A DNA stretch of 64,000 bases from Physcia stellaris (taxonomy: Eukaryota > Ascomycota > Lecanoromycetes > Caliciales > Physciaceae), in the NCBI GenBank assembly GCA_018902385.1, contig JABSSW010000021.1, forward strand, positions 496,001-560,000, written 5' to 3'. The notes below the pieces were generated by a model. It made no database searches. It was given only the letters and a program-made list of their open reading frames with translations, and was not told where the DNA came from. Positions 35,264 to 47,500 of the stretch are shown here, piece after piece. Each line of letters begins with the position of its first letter. The first letter of the stretch is position 1. A program made the translations under genes and the position numbers.

Positions 35264-35540
35264 GCCATTGCTATGGAGAAGGGAGGGGGGTTGCAAAGGG
35301 GATGGGAATTTTCGTCACGAGGGCGTGTATTACTACTTAGAACTGAGCCCAATTATGGGATCAGGATCGTGGGGTGGAAAGCGGTCAAAAGGTTGGTTAC
35401 CTTATGCAAGCAGAGATGGCAAGGTCATCGTCGACGTAGCGAAAGCAATCCATCTTGAACAGCTCTATTCACCCCCCTCACACCCTCCCCAAATCCCGGC
35501 TGTCGCTAAGCCCTAGCCGTGCTGCAATGGTGATTGCAAG
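35264..35540. other. 3' flank of DCP1
   Basis: No gene seen; it leads into the repeat array. Confidence 0.4.
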
Positions 35541-35543
35541 ACC

Positions 35544-36780
35544 GTAGTCTCGACAGATATCTCCTGGGAAACCTCAAAGGGGCTAGACTCTTTATCTATG
35601 TTTCCGGGAATCTTGACAGTGAGACCTCTCCTTGAGCTAAACTTGCATGCGCAGTTTTGATACATTTTTGACTGGAAACCTCGAATGGGCTAGATTTCTT
35701 GTTGTTAGGAATCGGGATCTCGAGAACACTGCATGACCGTAGTCTCGACAAATGTCTCCCGGGAAACCTCGAAGAGGTTAGACTCTTTATCTAAGTTTCA
35801 AGATAGACTGCATACATATGCAGCAGACAGTTTCGACGCGTATCTGCTCGAAAACCTCAAAGGGGGCTAGCCTCTCTAATTTCAGTCACTCGTAGGGCCA
35901 GCTGGAATGCGTTGAAGTTTCGATGCATATTTGCTGGGAATCTCGAAGGGGCTAAACTCTTTATTCAATTGGGATCTCTAAACTTCTGTCTGAGCCTGCA
36001 GTCTGCATATATGCAGCAGCCAGTTTCGACGCATATCCACCCAAAAACCTCAAAGAAACTACCCTCTCTATTTCAGTCCCTCGTAGGGCCAGCTGGAATG
36101 CGATGTAGTAACGATGCATATTTGCCGGAAACCTCAAAGAAGATAGACTCAGCCTGCAGAGCGCAGACGCGTGTCGAATCTCGAGACATATCTGCTTGGA
36201 AACCTCGAAGGGGCTAGACTCTTCTATCTTGCTTGCAAAATGCAGACGAACAGACAGAGAATGTCGGCCGTCTGCAGTCTCCAATCTCGATATATGTTTA
36301 CTAGGAAACCTCAGAGGGGCTAGACTTCCTTATTTAAGCCTGGATATGAACATTGCAGTCTGCAGGACTACTGCAGCAGACACTTTCGCTGCAATGACCA
36401 TTGCATGACTGTAGTTTCGATGTATATTTGCTGGAAACCTCGATGGGGCCAGTCACTGGGATATCTACCTTAGACTACTGCAAAGTATTCCCGATCGAAA
36501 TCTTCGCAACAGAAACCATCGCAACTTCCTTCAATCAACTAAACTACCACCAAAGATCAAACATCTACCCACCATATCCATAGCTCCAAATCATCTCTAT
36601 ACTCCTTTCAACCCAAATCCCATCTCATCTCCTCGTCCGCCAATCAACACCTCCTCATCACCCTCGACACGATAGCCCCGTCGATGAAAGTACTTCGCAA
36701 TCGGAGTCCGCGATCTACGCGCCTCCTCGAGTGCACTAAACCCCTTCGAGGTTTCCAAGCGGCTATGCGTCGAAACTGTT
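35544..36780. repeat. Array of about 11 degenerate ~50-bp repeats, spaced 85–100 bp apart
   Basis: The core, as a consensus in two parts, is GTTTCGACGCATATNTGCT then GGAAACCTCGAAGGGGCTAG, often followed by ACTCTTTAT. Copies start near 35544, 35651, 35738, 35826, 35914, 36020, 36105, 36174, 36282 and 36411 on the plus strand, and one inverted copy lies at 36735–36780. In addition, 35,808–35,930 and 35,998–36,120 are a larger duplicate including CCTCGTAGGGCCAGCTGGAATG-like text. No protein frame runs through. It is not CRISPR (eukaryote, degenerate units). It could be a decayed tandem repeat, a satellite, or repeated binding sites. Confidence 0.75.
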
Positions 36781-36789
36781 GGGCCTGCT

Positions 36790-37168
36790 ATGCGCAAAGG
36801 GGGTGGGGACGCGTATTTTGGGGATGGGGTACGGTAGTGGGATTAGCGCTATCAGAGTAAAGTAATTTTGGGCTGTGATGGCATCTGCTGGATTGAAGAT
36901 CGACGAAGGTGATATCGATGTAAACATAGCTGTACCTAGTGAAACATTCTAGAAAACCGTCTTTGATCTTGGCTACGTCGTTGATAAGTACCTCATCGTC
37001 ATACCCCGTAAAGCATGCATAGATCCTGTAAAATCCATTCCGCACCATTATCCAGCAAGCTTCCCCAGGAAACCAGCACTCATTGAAGGGTGTGCATTCA
37101 AGCCTCCCTCTCCGTCCTCCAATCACGATTCCTCACGCCCTCCCTTTCCGCACGCCCAACCCACCTCC
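36790..37168. other. Intergenic, 3' flank of the GIY-YIG gene
   Basis: No supported gene; a minus frame spans 36,788–37,126 without recognisable content. Confidence 0.4.
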
Positions 37169-38581
37169 TTATGCCACCCCCTCCGCCCACCCAACCCACC
37201 GCCTCACAACCTCATCCACAGCCCTAACCCCCTCCCTCGACCCCTCGACCTCAAACCACTCCCTATGCTCCTTCCCACACGCCTCACAGCTCCTCTTGAC
37301 CCTCCTTTCCGCAAGCTCAATATGTATCAACCTCTCCACCTTATGCACGTGCGGGACTTTATGCGGCTGCGTCTCCGACGCCCTCCCAGGCCCCCGAGGC
37401 CCAGCTGAAGGCGATGGTAAAGGCGATGGCGAGGGAGAAGAGGGGTGATAGGGGTAGAAGCGCACGAGGGAGAGGTTATACCCGCACTGTCTACTCCACT
37501 CGTTCATGCGGCGTTGGACGTTGGATGCGCGCCCGATTTTCAGCAGAAGGGTGTTTGGGGCTTTGGGTTGCTGGGTGGTGCTGCTGCCTCTGCGGCGTGG
37601 GGAGGGGGTGGTGAGGAGGGTGGATACGGCGTTTGGGGAGGTGGAAGTGGAGGTGGAGTCGTTGGGGTTGAGCCAGAAGATGTAGATCCAGCCTTCTTCG
37701 TCGTGCGGCGAGACGGGCTTTGCGAGCTCGGCAAGGAGCGCGGATGTTGTTTGGGGTGAGAGGGTGGCAGGGATCAGCGCGAGGAGGTTTTGCGTGTGGG
37801 AGGATGTGCGGCGGATGTGGTTTGGAAATGGAGCTGGGGGTGTCAATGGGGGATGGGAGCTAGTGGAGTGTCGTCCGGGGCTTGCAGGCATCTGCGTTGA
37901 TGGCGGACGGACGCTGGATGGCAGGGAAGACGTTGTGGGAACTGAGTTGGCGGGCTTTTGTGGTCGGGTTTTAGCTGGTGGCGTGTTTTCATATCCAGCA
38001 CTGACGCAGCAGAGAGATTCCCAGAATCCTGGTTTTCGCTGCCTCTCTCTTCTGGGCGGTTTCTCGGAAGTATTTCCAGCAACCGGCAACGCCATTAGCG
38101 GTCCTTGCACCTTTTGCCAGTTTTGTGGCAATGTCTCCTTCCTAACAGGTCTTGAAGCCTGCTTCGTCTTCTTTCTGCTCCCACTTCCTTGCCCATCTGG
38201 CCCTTGGACATCCATCACACCAAGACGATCGACTAAGGTATCAATACTCGTTCTTTCCGTTAACGGAAATAAAGTAGTATTATTACCATTCCTACGGTCC
38301 GGGGTCCCATTTTGACCACCTTGCAATGTTGCAGCTTGATCTTTGTGCTGCCAGCAGAAGAACGCAGCGGCACCCTCATGCTCGTCGTCACCTGGTAGGA
38401 CAGCTAATACGCCATCCTTGGTTCGCCGGTTGAGTTTCTTCAATGGAGACGAGCCAGACGAGGTTGCGAGATCCCGACGACACGGCCGGCCGCTTTCTGT
38501 GATACCTTTGCAGGTTGTCGCAGGGTTCTTGCTATCGCTACGTGAAATCAGAGATTCGGGTGTGTTGGGTATGAAAGGCAT
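37169..38581 (-). CDS. GIY-YIG / T5orf172-like (DUF1766, Mug113-like) protein, 470 aa
   Basis: Single exon. I start at the ATG at 38581 (MPFIPNTPESL), since the upstream in-frame extension has no family character. The N-terminus has a CxnC zinc-binding-like part (CKGITESGRPCRRDL, later FFCWQHKD). A long Ser/Pro-rich linker follows. The C-terminal domain, about residues 290–465, has GWIYIFWL (the GIY-like strand), LLKIGRASNVQRRMNEWSRQ (the K-I-G-x-T/A-x-x-x-x-R-x-x-x-W core), and HKVERLIHIELAERR, followed by CEACGKEHREWFE. This is the T5orf172/DUF1766 fold; the fission yeast relative is Mug113, up-regulated in meiosis. Nuclease activity is not proven for this group. Confidence 0.85.
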   Translation of the reverse strand: MPFIPNTPESLISRSDSKNPATTCKGITESGRPCRRDLATSSGSSPLKKLNRRTKDGVLAVLPGDDEHEGAAAFFCWQHKDQAATLQGGQNGTPDRRNGNNTTLFPLTERTSIDTLVDRLGVMDVQGPDGQGSGSRKKTKQASRPVRKETLPQNWQKVQGPLMALPVAGNTSEKPPRRERQRKPGFWESLCCVSAGYENTPPAKTRPQKPANSVPTTSSLPSSVRPPSTQMPASPGRHSTSSHPPLTPPAPFPNHIRRTSSHTQNLLALIPATLSPQTTSALLAELAKPVSPHDEEGWIYIFWLNPNDSTSTSTSPNAVSTLLTTPSPRRRGSSTTQQPKAPNTLLLKIGRASNVQRRMNEWSRQCGYNLSLVRFYPYHPSSPSPSPLPSPSAGPRGPGRASETQPHKVPHVHKVERLIHIELAERRVKRSCEACGKEHREWFEVEGSREGVRAVDEVVRRWVGWAEGVA

Positions 38582-39602
38582 GATTGATTTCAGGTTTTTG
38601 CCTTCAGCTTCGAAAACGATTCGGGAAAATATACAAAGAGTATAGCTCAAATCGAACAAAAACAATGGTATTGTTCAGAAATATGAAAGAAAATAAAAGG
38701 ACTTGTTTGGTGAACAATGGCCAAAGCAGACCACCAACGAAGGAGAGTGACTAGTCTAGGGTTCCATATCACGCGAATGTGGAAAGACTATGAATCAAGG
38801 TAAGTAGGAGAATGAAGAGTCAGTGAATTTGATGACTCTGTGCTGTTACTTGGGAGAGGCGACTGATGCCTGGTGCGTGCAGAATCCGGTGGCTGGGAAC
38901 GTGGCGACAGCGTGGCTCGCGCCTCACAAACTACAGATAATAACTTCCGACTATCTTCTGAGATGAGATCACGCTGGATGGGATTTGAGGCGACGCTGAT
39001 GTGAATTGTAAAACTCTCGTTGGTGGTTTCATAAAGTAGAAGCACTTTGTTTTCGATGGTGATGCCTTCGAGTCACACCCTTGTCCATTCCATGTAAGCG
39101 CTCAAACTCCCGGGCGGCTCGCGGGTGCCATCGCGCCGAAATGCCGCCTGTTTCGGATCGTTCAGTTGCCCGCGGAGGAGCAAGGTAAGGTCAAGATTCT
39201 GGCCAAGGATAAATATAGGCGTGTAGGGATAACGAAAGTTTAATACGTTGATTGTTTTTACAAAAAATCTATGCTGAATTGAAGGCTTGAAAAATAAAAT
39301 TGCTGCCCCCCAGTACAGAAAACCTCCCAGCCAGCTCTCTTTGGAGAATCCCTTTCCGAAGCATAATCCAGATGCTCCCCAGCGCCAGAACCTGTTGCTG
39401 ATTGTCAGTTACCCAAGCACCCTATGCCAGTTACCCAAGCACCCTATGCTTCCCGATGCCCGATGCCCAATCCCAGGACCAGTATGTACCAGAGCGCCAT
39501 TTTATCCTACTCGGCTTTGTTTTTGTTGTCATTTCATCCCTTTCTCCCATGGCCGCTCCTCCCCTGCGTGATACTGCTTCCCTGTTGTTACGTCGCGGTA
39601 GA
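38582..39602. other. Intergenic between two minus-strand genes
   Basis: No supported gene. It holds the promoter of the GIY-YIG gene and a direct repeat 'GCACCCTATGC…GCACCCTATGC' near 39,417–39,450. Confidence 0.4.
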
Positions 39603-41150
39603 TCATCCCAACCTCCCGACAACATCCAAACAACCCTCCAACGCCCCTTCCACATGTGCTACCCTCTCCTTCAAACATCGGTTCTCTTCTTTCAGCATCC
39701 CGACCACGCCCCAGGCTTCGGACGCTGCGCCCCCTTGGCAATTGGCACAGCTCCATACACAACCCTCCTCTTGGTTACGTCGGTGCTTGGTTGATAGCAA
39801 CCCAGAACCAGTATTCTGCCGGTGGGTTGTTTGCGTTGGGGGGATACTAGTGAAAGAGAGGTCTGGCTGATGGTAGGTCTCGGGTGAGCTGATGGTTGAG
39901 ACACTGGAGAGAGACATCCGGGGGCTAGTGTTTCGAGTTTTGGAGAACACGCTGTCGTTGTCGTCGGACTCGTAGTCTGTGGTACTGCTGGTGGAACTGA
40001 GTCTTTCTCGCCTTGATCGCCTTCTGTTTGTGACCTCGGCTTCCTCTTGTTGGATAGCGTTGTTGAAGGGCGTAGATGTCGATGGTATAACCGGCCGTAT
40101 CGTGCGCTTCCTCGCTTCTTCCTCTTCTACTCTTGCCCGCTTTAGATTAGCTAATTCGTCCACGAGCTCCATCATTGCCTTATCCTGCTCGACAACTCGG
40201 GCAGAAAGGTCATCGAGTTGTATCTTTAGATGCTTAGACCGTGTTTCTGCGCCCTCTAGTTCTTCTGCGATCGTCTCCTTCTCAGCCGTTGTGTCGCGGA
40301 GTGAGATTGTTCGCTCCTTGTAGGCGGCTTGGAAGCGCGAAAGCACGCCTTCGGCGTTTAGTTGGAGATTCTTGAAGGACGCTGGGGAGAAGGGGTCTGC
40401 AGCACCAGCTGGAAATAGCGCGGTCGAGATGTCCAGATTCAGGAATTCATCATTCTGGTCAATGTCCAACTTGGGGGGAGTAGACTTGGTGGTGAAGAAG
40501 GAGAAGCGGCTCGAAAGGCCAGGCTTAGGCGTAGTTGGTGTGGGTTTCGTAGCGGTAGGCATGATTTCAGACAAGGGATCCACTTTCTCCTTTGTGGGCG
40601 ATGGTAGGAGGCCGATGTTGATTGGTGAGGACTCGCCGTTGAACCAGCCTGCCAGCTTACTAGTCGAGGGCTCCTTCTGTATTATTTTGGTGTGATCGCC
40701 TGTGAGTAAAGAAGGTGAGAACTGTTTGGCTCGTGTTGGGGAGGGCTGTGGTGATCTTCGAGGTGATCGTTCAGGTGATCGTTCAGGTGAATAAGCAAAG
40801 TCCTGAAAGTCAGTGCCTGGTCCAGGGTTATGCCTGTTTGTTGCGCTCGGAGCTATTGGACTGGATAATAATGGAGGCAGGTCCCTGGTGAGCTTTCTTG
40901 CCGGGTTTAGATCGGATTGGAAAGCATTTGCAGGCTCGGTGAGAATACTGGCGTCGAATGAGTGGTGTAGCTGTCCTCGTCCTCTTTCTTGACCCCTCCG
41001 TACGGGTGCTATGGGCACATCGTCGCTGAAGACATTGTCAGAGAGCGCGGAGCCAGACGGGAAGAAGCCGTTGCGGAGTGAGTCGCGAAGATGGGGATTG
41101 GACTCGGAGCGAGCATGCGACTTGGGCAATTTCTTGAAGAGCTCCAGCAT
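39603..41150 (-). CDS. Coiled-coil Ser/Pro-rich fungal protein, 515 aa
   Basis: Single exon. The ATG at 41150 (MLELFKKLPKSHARS) is chosen because the frame upstream looks like non-coding leader. The first 280 residues are disordered and Ser/Pro-rich, with SPERSPERSPRRSPQPSP (about residues 115–135) and WFNGESSPINIGLLPSPTK. Then FSFFTTKSTPPKLDID, and a predicted coiled coil at about residues 270–360 (heptad-rich E/L/K segment from FQAAYKERTISLRDT to LKRARVEEEEARKR). The C-terminus has an 'W-S-C-A-N-C' segment and a final leucine-rich helix. It is a conserved-looking Pezizomycotina protein of unknown function; I infer a scaffold or cytoskeleton-linked role only from the coiled coil. Confidence 0.75.
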   Translation of the reverse strand: MLELFKKLPKSHARSESNPHLRDSLRNGFFPSGSALSDNVFSDDVPIAPVRRGQERGRGQLHHSFDASILTEPANAFQSDLNPARKLTRDLPPLLSSPIAPSATNRHNPGPGTDFQDFAYSPERSPERSPRRSPQPSPTRAKQFSPSLLTGDHTKIIQKEPSTSKLAGWFNGESSPINIGLLPSPTKEKVDPLSEIMPTATKPTPTTPKPGLSSRFSFFTTKSTPPKLDIDQNDEFLNLDISTALFPAGAADPFSPASFKNLQLNAEGVLSRFQAAYKERTISLRDTTAEKETIAEELEGAETRSKHLKIQLDDLSARVVEQDKAMMELVDELANLKRARVEEEEARKRTIRPVIPSTSTPFNNAIQQEEAEVTNRRRSRRERLSSTSSTTDYESDDNDSVFSKTRNTSPRMSLSSVSTISSPETYHQPDLSFTSIPPTQTTHRQNTGSGLLSTKHRRNQEEGCVWSCANCQGGAASEAWGVVGMLKEENRCLKERVAHVEGALEGCLDVVGRLG

Positions 41151-44100
41151 GGCCGCACACAGCCGTGGAATGCAGGCACGGCCGGGGAATGAAAGGGGCG
41201 CGGGGTAGGGTTCAGGGTTTGAACCTCTTCTTATCGATAGGACAATCCCCACCAAATCCCTGAGAGCAAAGCTTTCAACCTCAGTGTGCGAAATCGAAAC
41301 AAAAGTCAATGGTGATGAAAGCTGAGGTGCATTCACTATACTTAACGGAGAATATTCGTGGTTCTTGAACAGTTGTGGGGGTTGGCCGTTTTTCAGTGGC
41401 TGGTGCGGTCATCCCGAAAAGATGGCTGGCAAAGTGACAGGGAACTAAGGCAAACATCGTCCACCGAAACAACACCACGAGACCACTACCTTACGGAAAT
41501 ACCTCCGTACAAAGATGAGGCAATGTACGGAAGGCCTATACACTATCACGAAGCTGCGCTACTGCTTCTCTAATGATGGAAAAGCCTATTGCGACGATGC
41601 TCACGATCGATGCCTTTTCTGTACGAACCCGTCTCGATCTTCTGGAATTACAAGATTGCTTCCTTTTTACCTTCCCAACGCATCACATGAGCAAGGTCGG
41701 TCTGAGCGTCTGTTGTGTCCTAAGTTGATTTTACATTCGAGCGATGGGACCACAAATTCGGGCAGCGAACGATATGAACAACAAAAATAATCTCTAAAGA
41801 TGCTCTCGTATCATACACAGTCATTTTCAGTCCTAGGACGGGCTACCATGATCTCATCTCTGCCCGTAAAACTTTTTCCTGCAGCTATTGCTTTTGGTTG
41901 GTGGAAAGGCGTGCGTTGAAATTCCTCCCGCCTTTGACCTTGAGACTCCCAAGGTAGGCCAGGACCGCTTGAGCGTCCATGATGTAAGAGAGCCGGGTAA
42001 TTTCACCATTGGATATCATCTTGCCACCCTGTTGAAGCCCAGCCCACCGGCGGTGGACTGGGATATGCAGGACCCACCGCTAATTTCTTCTATATCGTCT
42101 CAGGGTCGGCTACAAAGCAATATTTGGTAGAACATGGTACGTCCCTGCTACCCACGTTTTCTCATGTCTGGTTTTGGCTGCTCGGAGCCATACGTCCCCA
42201 TCCTGGTCGTTTGCTGTTGAGTACTGTAAGGGAGAACTTGTCGACCCGAGTAATTTCATTTTCCCAATGTTCTACCCCCCTAGCGTGAAGTATCTGATGG
42301 ATATTCAAAATTAAATCTAAGTGGATCTATTGACGCTAATAGCAAGAACTGAAGTGCTGTTATCCCAACCCGAAAGCGCCCAGCCGACCAAGAAACGGAT
42401 CCATCCGATAGTGTCGAGCCGTTGATCACATCGGAGCCTACCAGGACAATCTAGAGTTCACCATGCACTGAGTGCAAAGCCGGGTCCCCGTGTTTGGGAT
42501 GACTTATTCAAATGCGATAAGAATGGAGCTGCTGGCAGTGCTCGTTTTCCCAGCACTGGGCGATCGTCCTTCCATTCTCGATTGGCACTCATGGACCACT
42601 ACGAAAAGAGACAGATATTTACGTCCCTAAAACGCTAGAGTCCTGGATGCCACGTCACATGCTGATGCCACCCGTAACCGAGCCAGAACTAGAAGTTTCT
42701 GAAACGATGTCGGCCATCTACGTGTTTGAGTAGATCTCGCTCCTGGACAAAGATATGAGCGTCGCCAGTGTGTCTGGAGCTTGATGATATCGAGAGCCCC
42801 TTTGATCCGGGAAGGAGCGTCGTAGATATTGTGGATGAAGCTTTTTGAGCGTTGGGTTCCTGAAGTCGAGTTATTAGCTACTCAAAATCTTCAAGAAAAT
42901 CATATGTTAGAGGCGAGCTACATATCTTTGCGAAACATGGATGCAATTTGGAGAATGAGTCAAGTATCTAATTCCAGCCTTGGAAGTGTGCTACTTCAAA
43001 AGTTGCCGGATATGATCTGTTGCGCACCGCTTTTACAAATATTTCATAAGCCATTCTCCACCAATGTGAGTTCCAAATCAAACCTAAGAACCCTCCAACA
43101 AAAGCCGCATAAAATCAGTTGATAATCAGCAAAAAGTGTGTTACGTTGTTCGTCGCACTCTAAACATTTCCATTTACCGGGCAGAAGACCCGAATTCATC
43201 ATATGCAAAAATCATCTGTACAAAAGTGAAAATGCGTGACTTGCTGAAGACTTCTGTATAGAGACTCTCGTAATTAGATCGCGCGAGCATCTACTTCGCA
43301 GGAATCACTATATGAGTTTAGGAAACACCCACGTGAGCTCGGCTGAGTGGTAGCATGGGCGGCTATCTTTTCACGAATTACGAAAGTTTTATATTACAAG
43401 AACAATCGAATCCTCGGAAGCGAACGAGCGAGAAACGACCATTCTTGAAGAAGGAAGGACGAAGAACAAAGAACAAAACCCAGTGAGACGACAGCCAGCA
43501 ATATAAAAGCCAAAAACTTCGAGCATTCCCTCTCCTCGTTGATAAACCACTGCACCTTTCCAGCATCAGCACCCTCCATCCAGCACGCCAATGAGTCTTC
43601 ACACAACAGAAACAAAGGAAGAGACAAACTACCGTGAAGGAACTTACAATGAAAGGGAAAGGAGGCAGGAAGAGTGAAGCGGCGAGTTGGAAGGAGGTAA
43701 TGAAGACTGGATTTCAGGGACTGAGATCATGTAGAGCATGTAGACTAGTGCAGATAGATTAATCGTGCTGGGATTACTTGGGCGGTGCTTTTTTCTTTGT
43801 ATGCTTGACGTGATTATTGGGATGGGGAGGGGAGGAGAAGTTGCTGGTTGGTTGAGCTGGGAAGAAACGCCTAAGAAACCCCATGCACATACCTTACCCA
43901 TTTTGATCTATATAGAACATAGAGCAACCAACACAGCAGCAGTAAAGACAGTTTGATTCGCGAAACCGAGCTCGAGCTACAGACGAAAACGAAAGCAGCG
44001 AAAATATTCCGTCTCCAGCGCTATCCAAGCACCGTCGAACGGTCTGGCAACCTTCCAGCTTCCACCCCAGTCCCCGTGTGGAAAAATTCGCTGAAGCAAG

Positions 44101-44163
44101 CCCGTTCCCCATCGCTGGATGGAGGCCGTCTTGCTTGATGTATACGTGTAGCCGGGGATAGAT
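41151..44163. other. About 3 kb without a supported gene
   Basis: Normal base composition and many short frames on both strands. A plus frame at 42,829–43,122 and one at 42,462–42,641 (both protein-like in parts) are interrupted by stops and could be remnants of a decayed gene; I recognise no family. A tRNA-like A box near 43,343 was rejected. Confidence 0.35.
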
Positions 44164-44559
44164 CTAGTGGTTGCAGATACAAGTCCTAGAACATGTGAAT
44201 GTTAGTTAAGGTCCGCAAGGACTGACTGGGGGGAGTGGGTGCATGGTCGATGCTTACTCGTGCGAGTTGCAGTATCCGCCGTGGATATGGCCCTTGGCGA
44301 CGCACTAGGATAGTGTTAGTGATCTAGAGGTGTCGTTGGAGGGAGCATCAGGAGGGAGAAGACGTACTTCAGCGGAGCATGCCTTGACGCCTCCGAGTTG
44401 GCAGACTAGGGCTGCGGCGCGGGCTTCGAGGATTTCGTTGGCGCGAGCATCGAGCTCGGCGGAGCGGGCTTCGATGTTTGGGGAGGGGGCACCGATGGTG
44501 GGGAGGGCGAGGAAAGCCATCGCGGTGAAGGCAGCTGTGTAGATGGTGGAGAACTGCAT
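44164..44559 (-). CDS. CSαβ defensin-like secreted peptide precursor (3 exons, 86 aa)
   Basis: Exons 44559–44368, 44304–44258, 44185–44164; introns 63 and 72 bp, GT–AG, phases 0 and 2. Residues 1–24 form a signal peptide (MQFSTIYTAAFTAMAFLALP, cut near IGA). An E/A/R-rich propeptide (about 25–50) follows. The mature part has six cysteines at 53, 61, 65, 76, 82 and 84: C-x7-C-x3-C-x10-C-x5-C-x-C, with Gly-Gly-Tyr just before Cys76. This is the Cys-stabilised αβ signature of fungal, insect and mollusc defensins (plectasin type). The 'C-x3-C' and 'C-x-C' elements are split over exons, which explains why a simple frame scan misses it. Such peptides act outside the cell, mainly against bacteria (plectasin binds lipid II). 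The target here is unknown. Confidence 0.85.
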
Positions 44560-47500
44560 TTTTGGTGGTGTTTGGATTTGGAAGAGTGGAGTCTTGGAGT
44601 TTGGGAATTTGGGAAGTTGGATTGGGGAAGGTGTGAGTGATGCTGTTGATGATGATGGAGAATGAAGGGAGAAGAGCTCTTCTTTATAGACGTTTAGATT
44701 TTTGGGAGTGTAAGTCAATCGTCGATGATCCGTGGTTGAGCGTGCTGAGCTTGACAGAGTTGATGACGATCGTCCTCGTCATACTGTCTGTCTCTGAAGA
44801 TCTATGTCATGATTGACGGTGCATAGGCGAGGGTGTAGTCAAATCTCGCTGTGTTACCGAGGTGTCTCTTTATTTTGAACTCAGCTGTCACGCTGAGTTG
44901 TCAACGAGAGTTAGGGACGGTGGAGGTAAGCGGAACTCAAACGTGACGATCAGATCATCGTCTTGACTCCTGAGACATCGATGTCATGGTTGGCGTGATA
45001 CTGATGACGGCTTTACATTCATCTACGGCGTTTCCTCGGTCTATGCTCGATGACATTGATGATACCCAAATCTCCTACCAATGGTAGTAATAAGGGGCTG
45101 TATATCAAACATCTGACACTAGAGAAGCATAGGACGATCCGCGGATAATGGTGATACAGAGAGTGCATGACATCCACGGGCTTAAAATAAAATTTGAGCA
45201 CAAAGCTCGGCGACAGGTGATCTTGGAGCTATGTATCATCGTACGTAGAGGTTGGAGCTATAGCCTGACTCATATCTCTATGATCAGCGATGCTTACTCC
45301 CGCCCCTATGACCAATGTAGTTCCACCTAATTGAGTCTTGTGAAGACACAAGCACTATGATTGAACTGTGCAGATAAGATTGTCATAATCTTTCACCACT
45401 AATTGTCCCCCGCCGTAGCTTTACGAGTCATGAGCTAAGAAAACCTGCGAGGTAAGATATGGCCTTCCTTGCGTACAAGAGAATACCATACAAATGAAAA
45501 TGACAAGTATACCCCACACCTCAAGCTGATCGAGGCTGACCCAACAAGCTGGTTGGTAGAAGTAGATGCAGCATGAGAGTAGACAGGGTAACATCTTTAG
45601 AGGTAAGGAGCCGAACGGGGCTAGTAATGCGCAGCTTGTAAGCTTTGACTGAAGAAACTGAAACAACAAACACGGAGTGTAAGGTCCTCATCAAATAAAA
45701 TCTACTACCTTACAGCAACTATCAAACTGTAAATCGAGTCATGCTGTTTTCAGTGATCATCTGCGTGACCAGAAGATCGGAAATTGTCTGGCTCAAAGTA
45801 AGCCATGTGTCATTTTTGAGAGGCATAACATTTGAGTATGACAGTGATCTGAATTGGGGAGGAAGAGTAGATAGGTCACATTGCATTAAGATATCATAAA
45901 CAAGGAGAATACTCGAAGAAATCCACATAAACCTTGGCATTCACGCAATTTACCAAGGTCAAACTCTGAGCACTGTCAGAGATGTCGTGGCCCGCAATTC
46001 TAGCCCCAGACGCAAGCTAGCCAAGACGATGCACCTCTACGCATGCATGGAGATCCGTTGGAATGCGAATGAGATACCTCGTTTGGCGAGGCTCTTGAAT
46101 CCACGTGAGAAATTTGGGGCTCAGATGCAAAATGCTCAACAAGAAGAAGGTCGGTGAGAGTGGGATATTTCAAGTCTGACCGGTTGTAGTTGCACGGTGA
46201 CTGATCAATGTCATAGCGCTAGAATGGTACTACGGAGAGCTCTGAGGGGATGCGCATGGCTGATTGGCCCGAAGTTAGCGAAAAGCCACGAACGCCTGTG
46301 TGCCTTGCATGAGCTCCCGCTATACCGCCCGACCCAAAAGCTTCACATACTTGGCTGTGCTCCATCGGGCATAATCTGTCGAAGGCTCGGCAGGGAGTGT
46401 ACGTACGAGTCGTTCATCACATTCTACGGGCAAAGAAGCGCAAAGATGGCACCTGCCTTTCGCAGAAGCGGGATTCCAATGGTCTGTCGGTAGTCTGCGC
46501 AGTAGTGTCCTTTGAAACAAATAGACAGGAGAATCAATTGTTACTTACTTCTTTACGACGGCATGTGTGTGATTTCTGAAAAAAAAAAAACCCAGGATTG
46601 AGCGGTGGTTATGGCCCTGTTGTGAAGCTCTATGGTAGTCGGTCCCACCCGAGATAGACTAGCAATGAGATCGATCCAACTGATCTAGTCTGGGATCCTG
46701 TATTATAGTGCCAGCCATTCTTCAGGTCTATTGAGCCATCTGAAACGGTGATCTTGGTAGGGAGTCAAGTAAAGCGATAAGGCTGTGCGAGTAATGCAGA
46801 TTGTACTTCGATGAATGGAGGTGTGGTTAGTCTGTGGCAGTAAGACATGACTCGAACATCAGGGCGGGGACAAGGTCCCCCAGTCAGGATGATCGCGTCG
46901 ACAGAATTGGAAGCTGATTGACGCGGGGTTTTGGGCCACAGCCAAGCTTGATAGCCGAGAATCCCCCGACTGGGGCAAGGGTGTGATAACGGCATCACGA
47001 TCCTTGACTGTCGATTGCGAGTGAGTACTTCGACAAGCAAGGAGTGAATTGGCCATGCTCCGTACAGTGATGGGTCGTTCAGTACTTTGATGTGAGCATG
47101 GCTCGCCAGTCGCCTGAGATTTCAAAAGGTTCAGATTGCGCTAGCCGATCTAGCGCCTAGTTTAATTTAAGCTTGGCGCTTATCGCGCAAGAATCTCTGT
47201 TTTTAAGTCCTTCAATCGGCTCAACCAAGCTTACAGAACAGTAATTAATCGTTGTTGGAACACTCGTGGCCACCGTGTCTTACTCGCACCTCCATGACGC
47301 CTCTAGCTTGTACCGAGAATCATTGAAGCCGTGGACACCAAAATTTCAACCCTGACCATGAAAGGCCCGACCCTTGTTCAAACAAGACTCCCAAAGCCTG
47401 TAATTTCAGGTCAGAACCTCAGTACAGACCTCCTCTACCGCGGGTTGCTAGAACCTCTTGGTGCATTCTAACTGGGAAACGTAAAGACTCATCGAAACAT

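Noticed and set aside
35544-36780. CRISPR array
   Set aside because: Repeats are degenerate and the genome is eukaryotic.
43340-43440. tRNA-like A box (GGCTGAGTGGTAGC) and a partial B box (TCGAATCC)
   Set aside because: No complementary acceptor or T stem; position 8 is not T.
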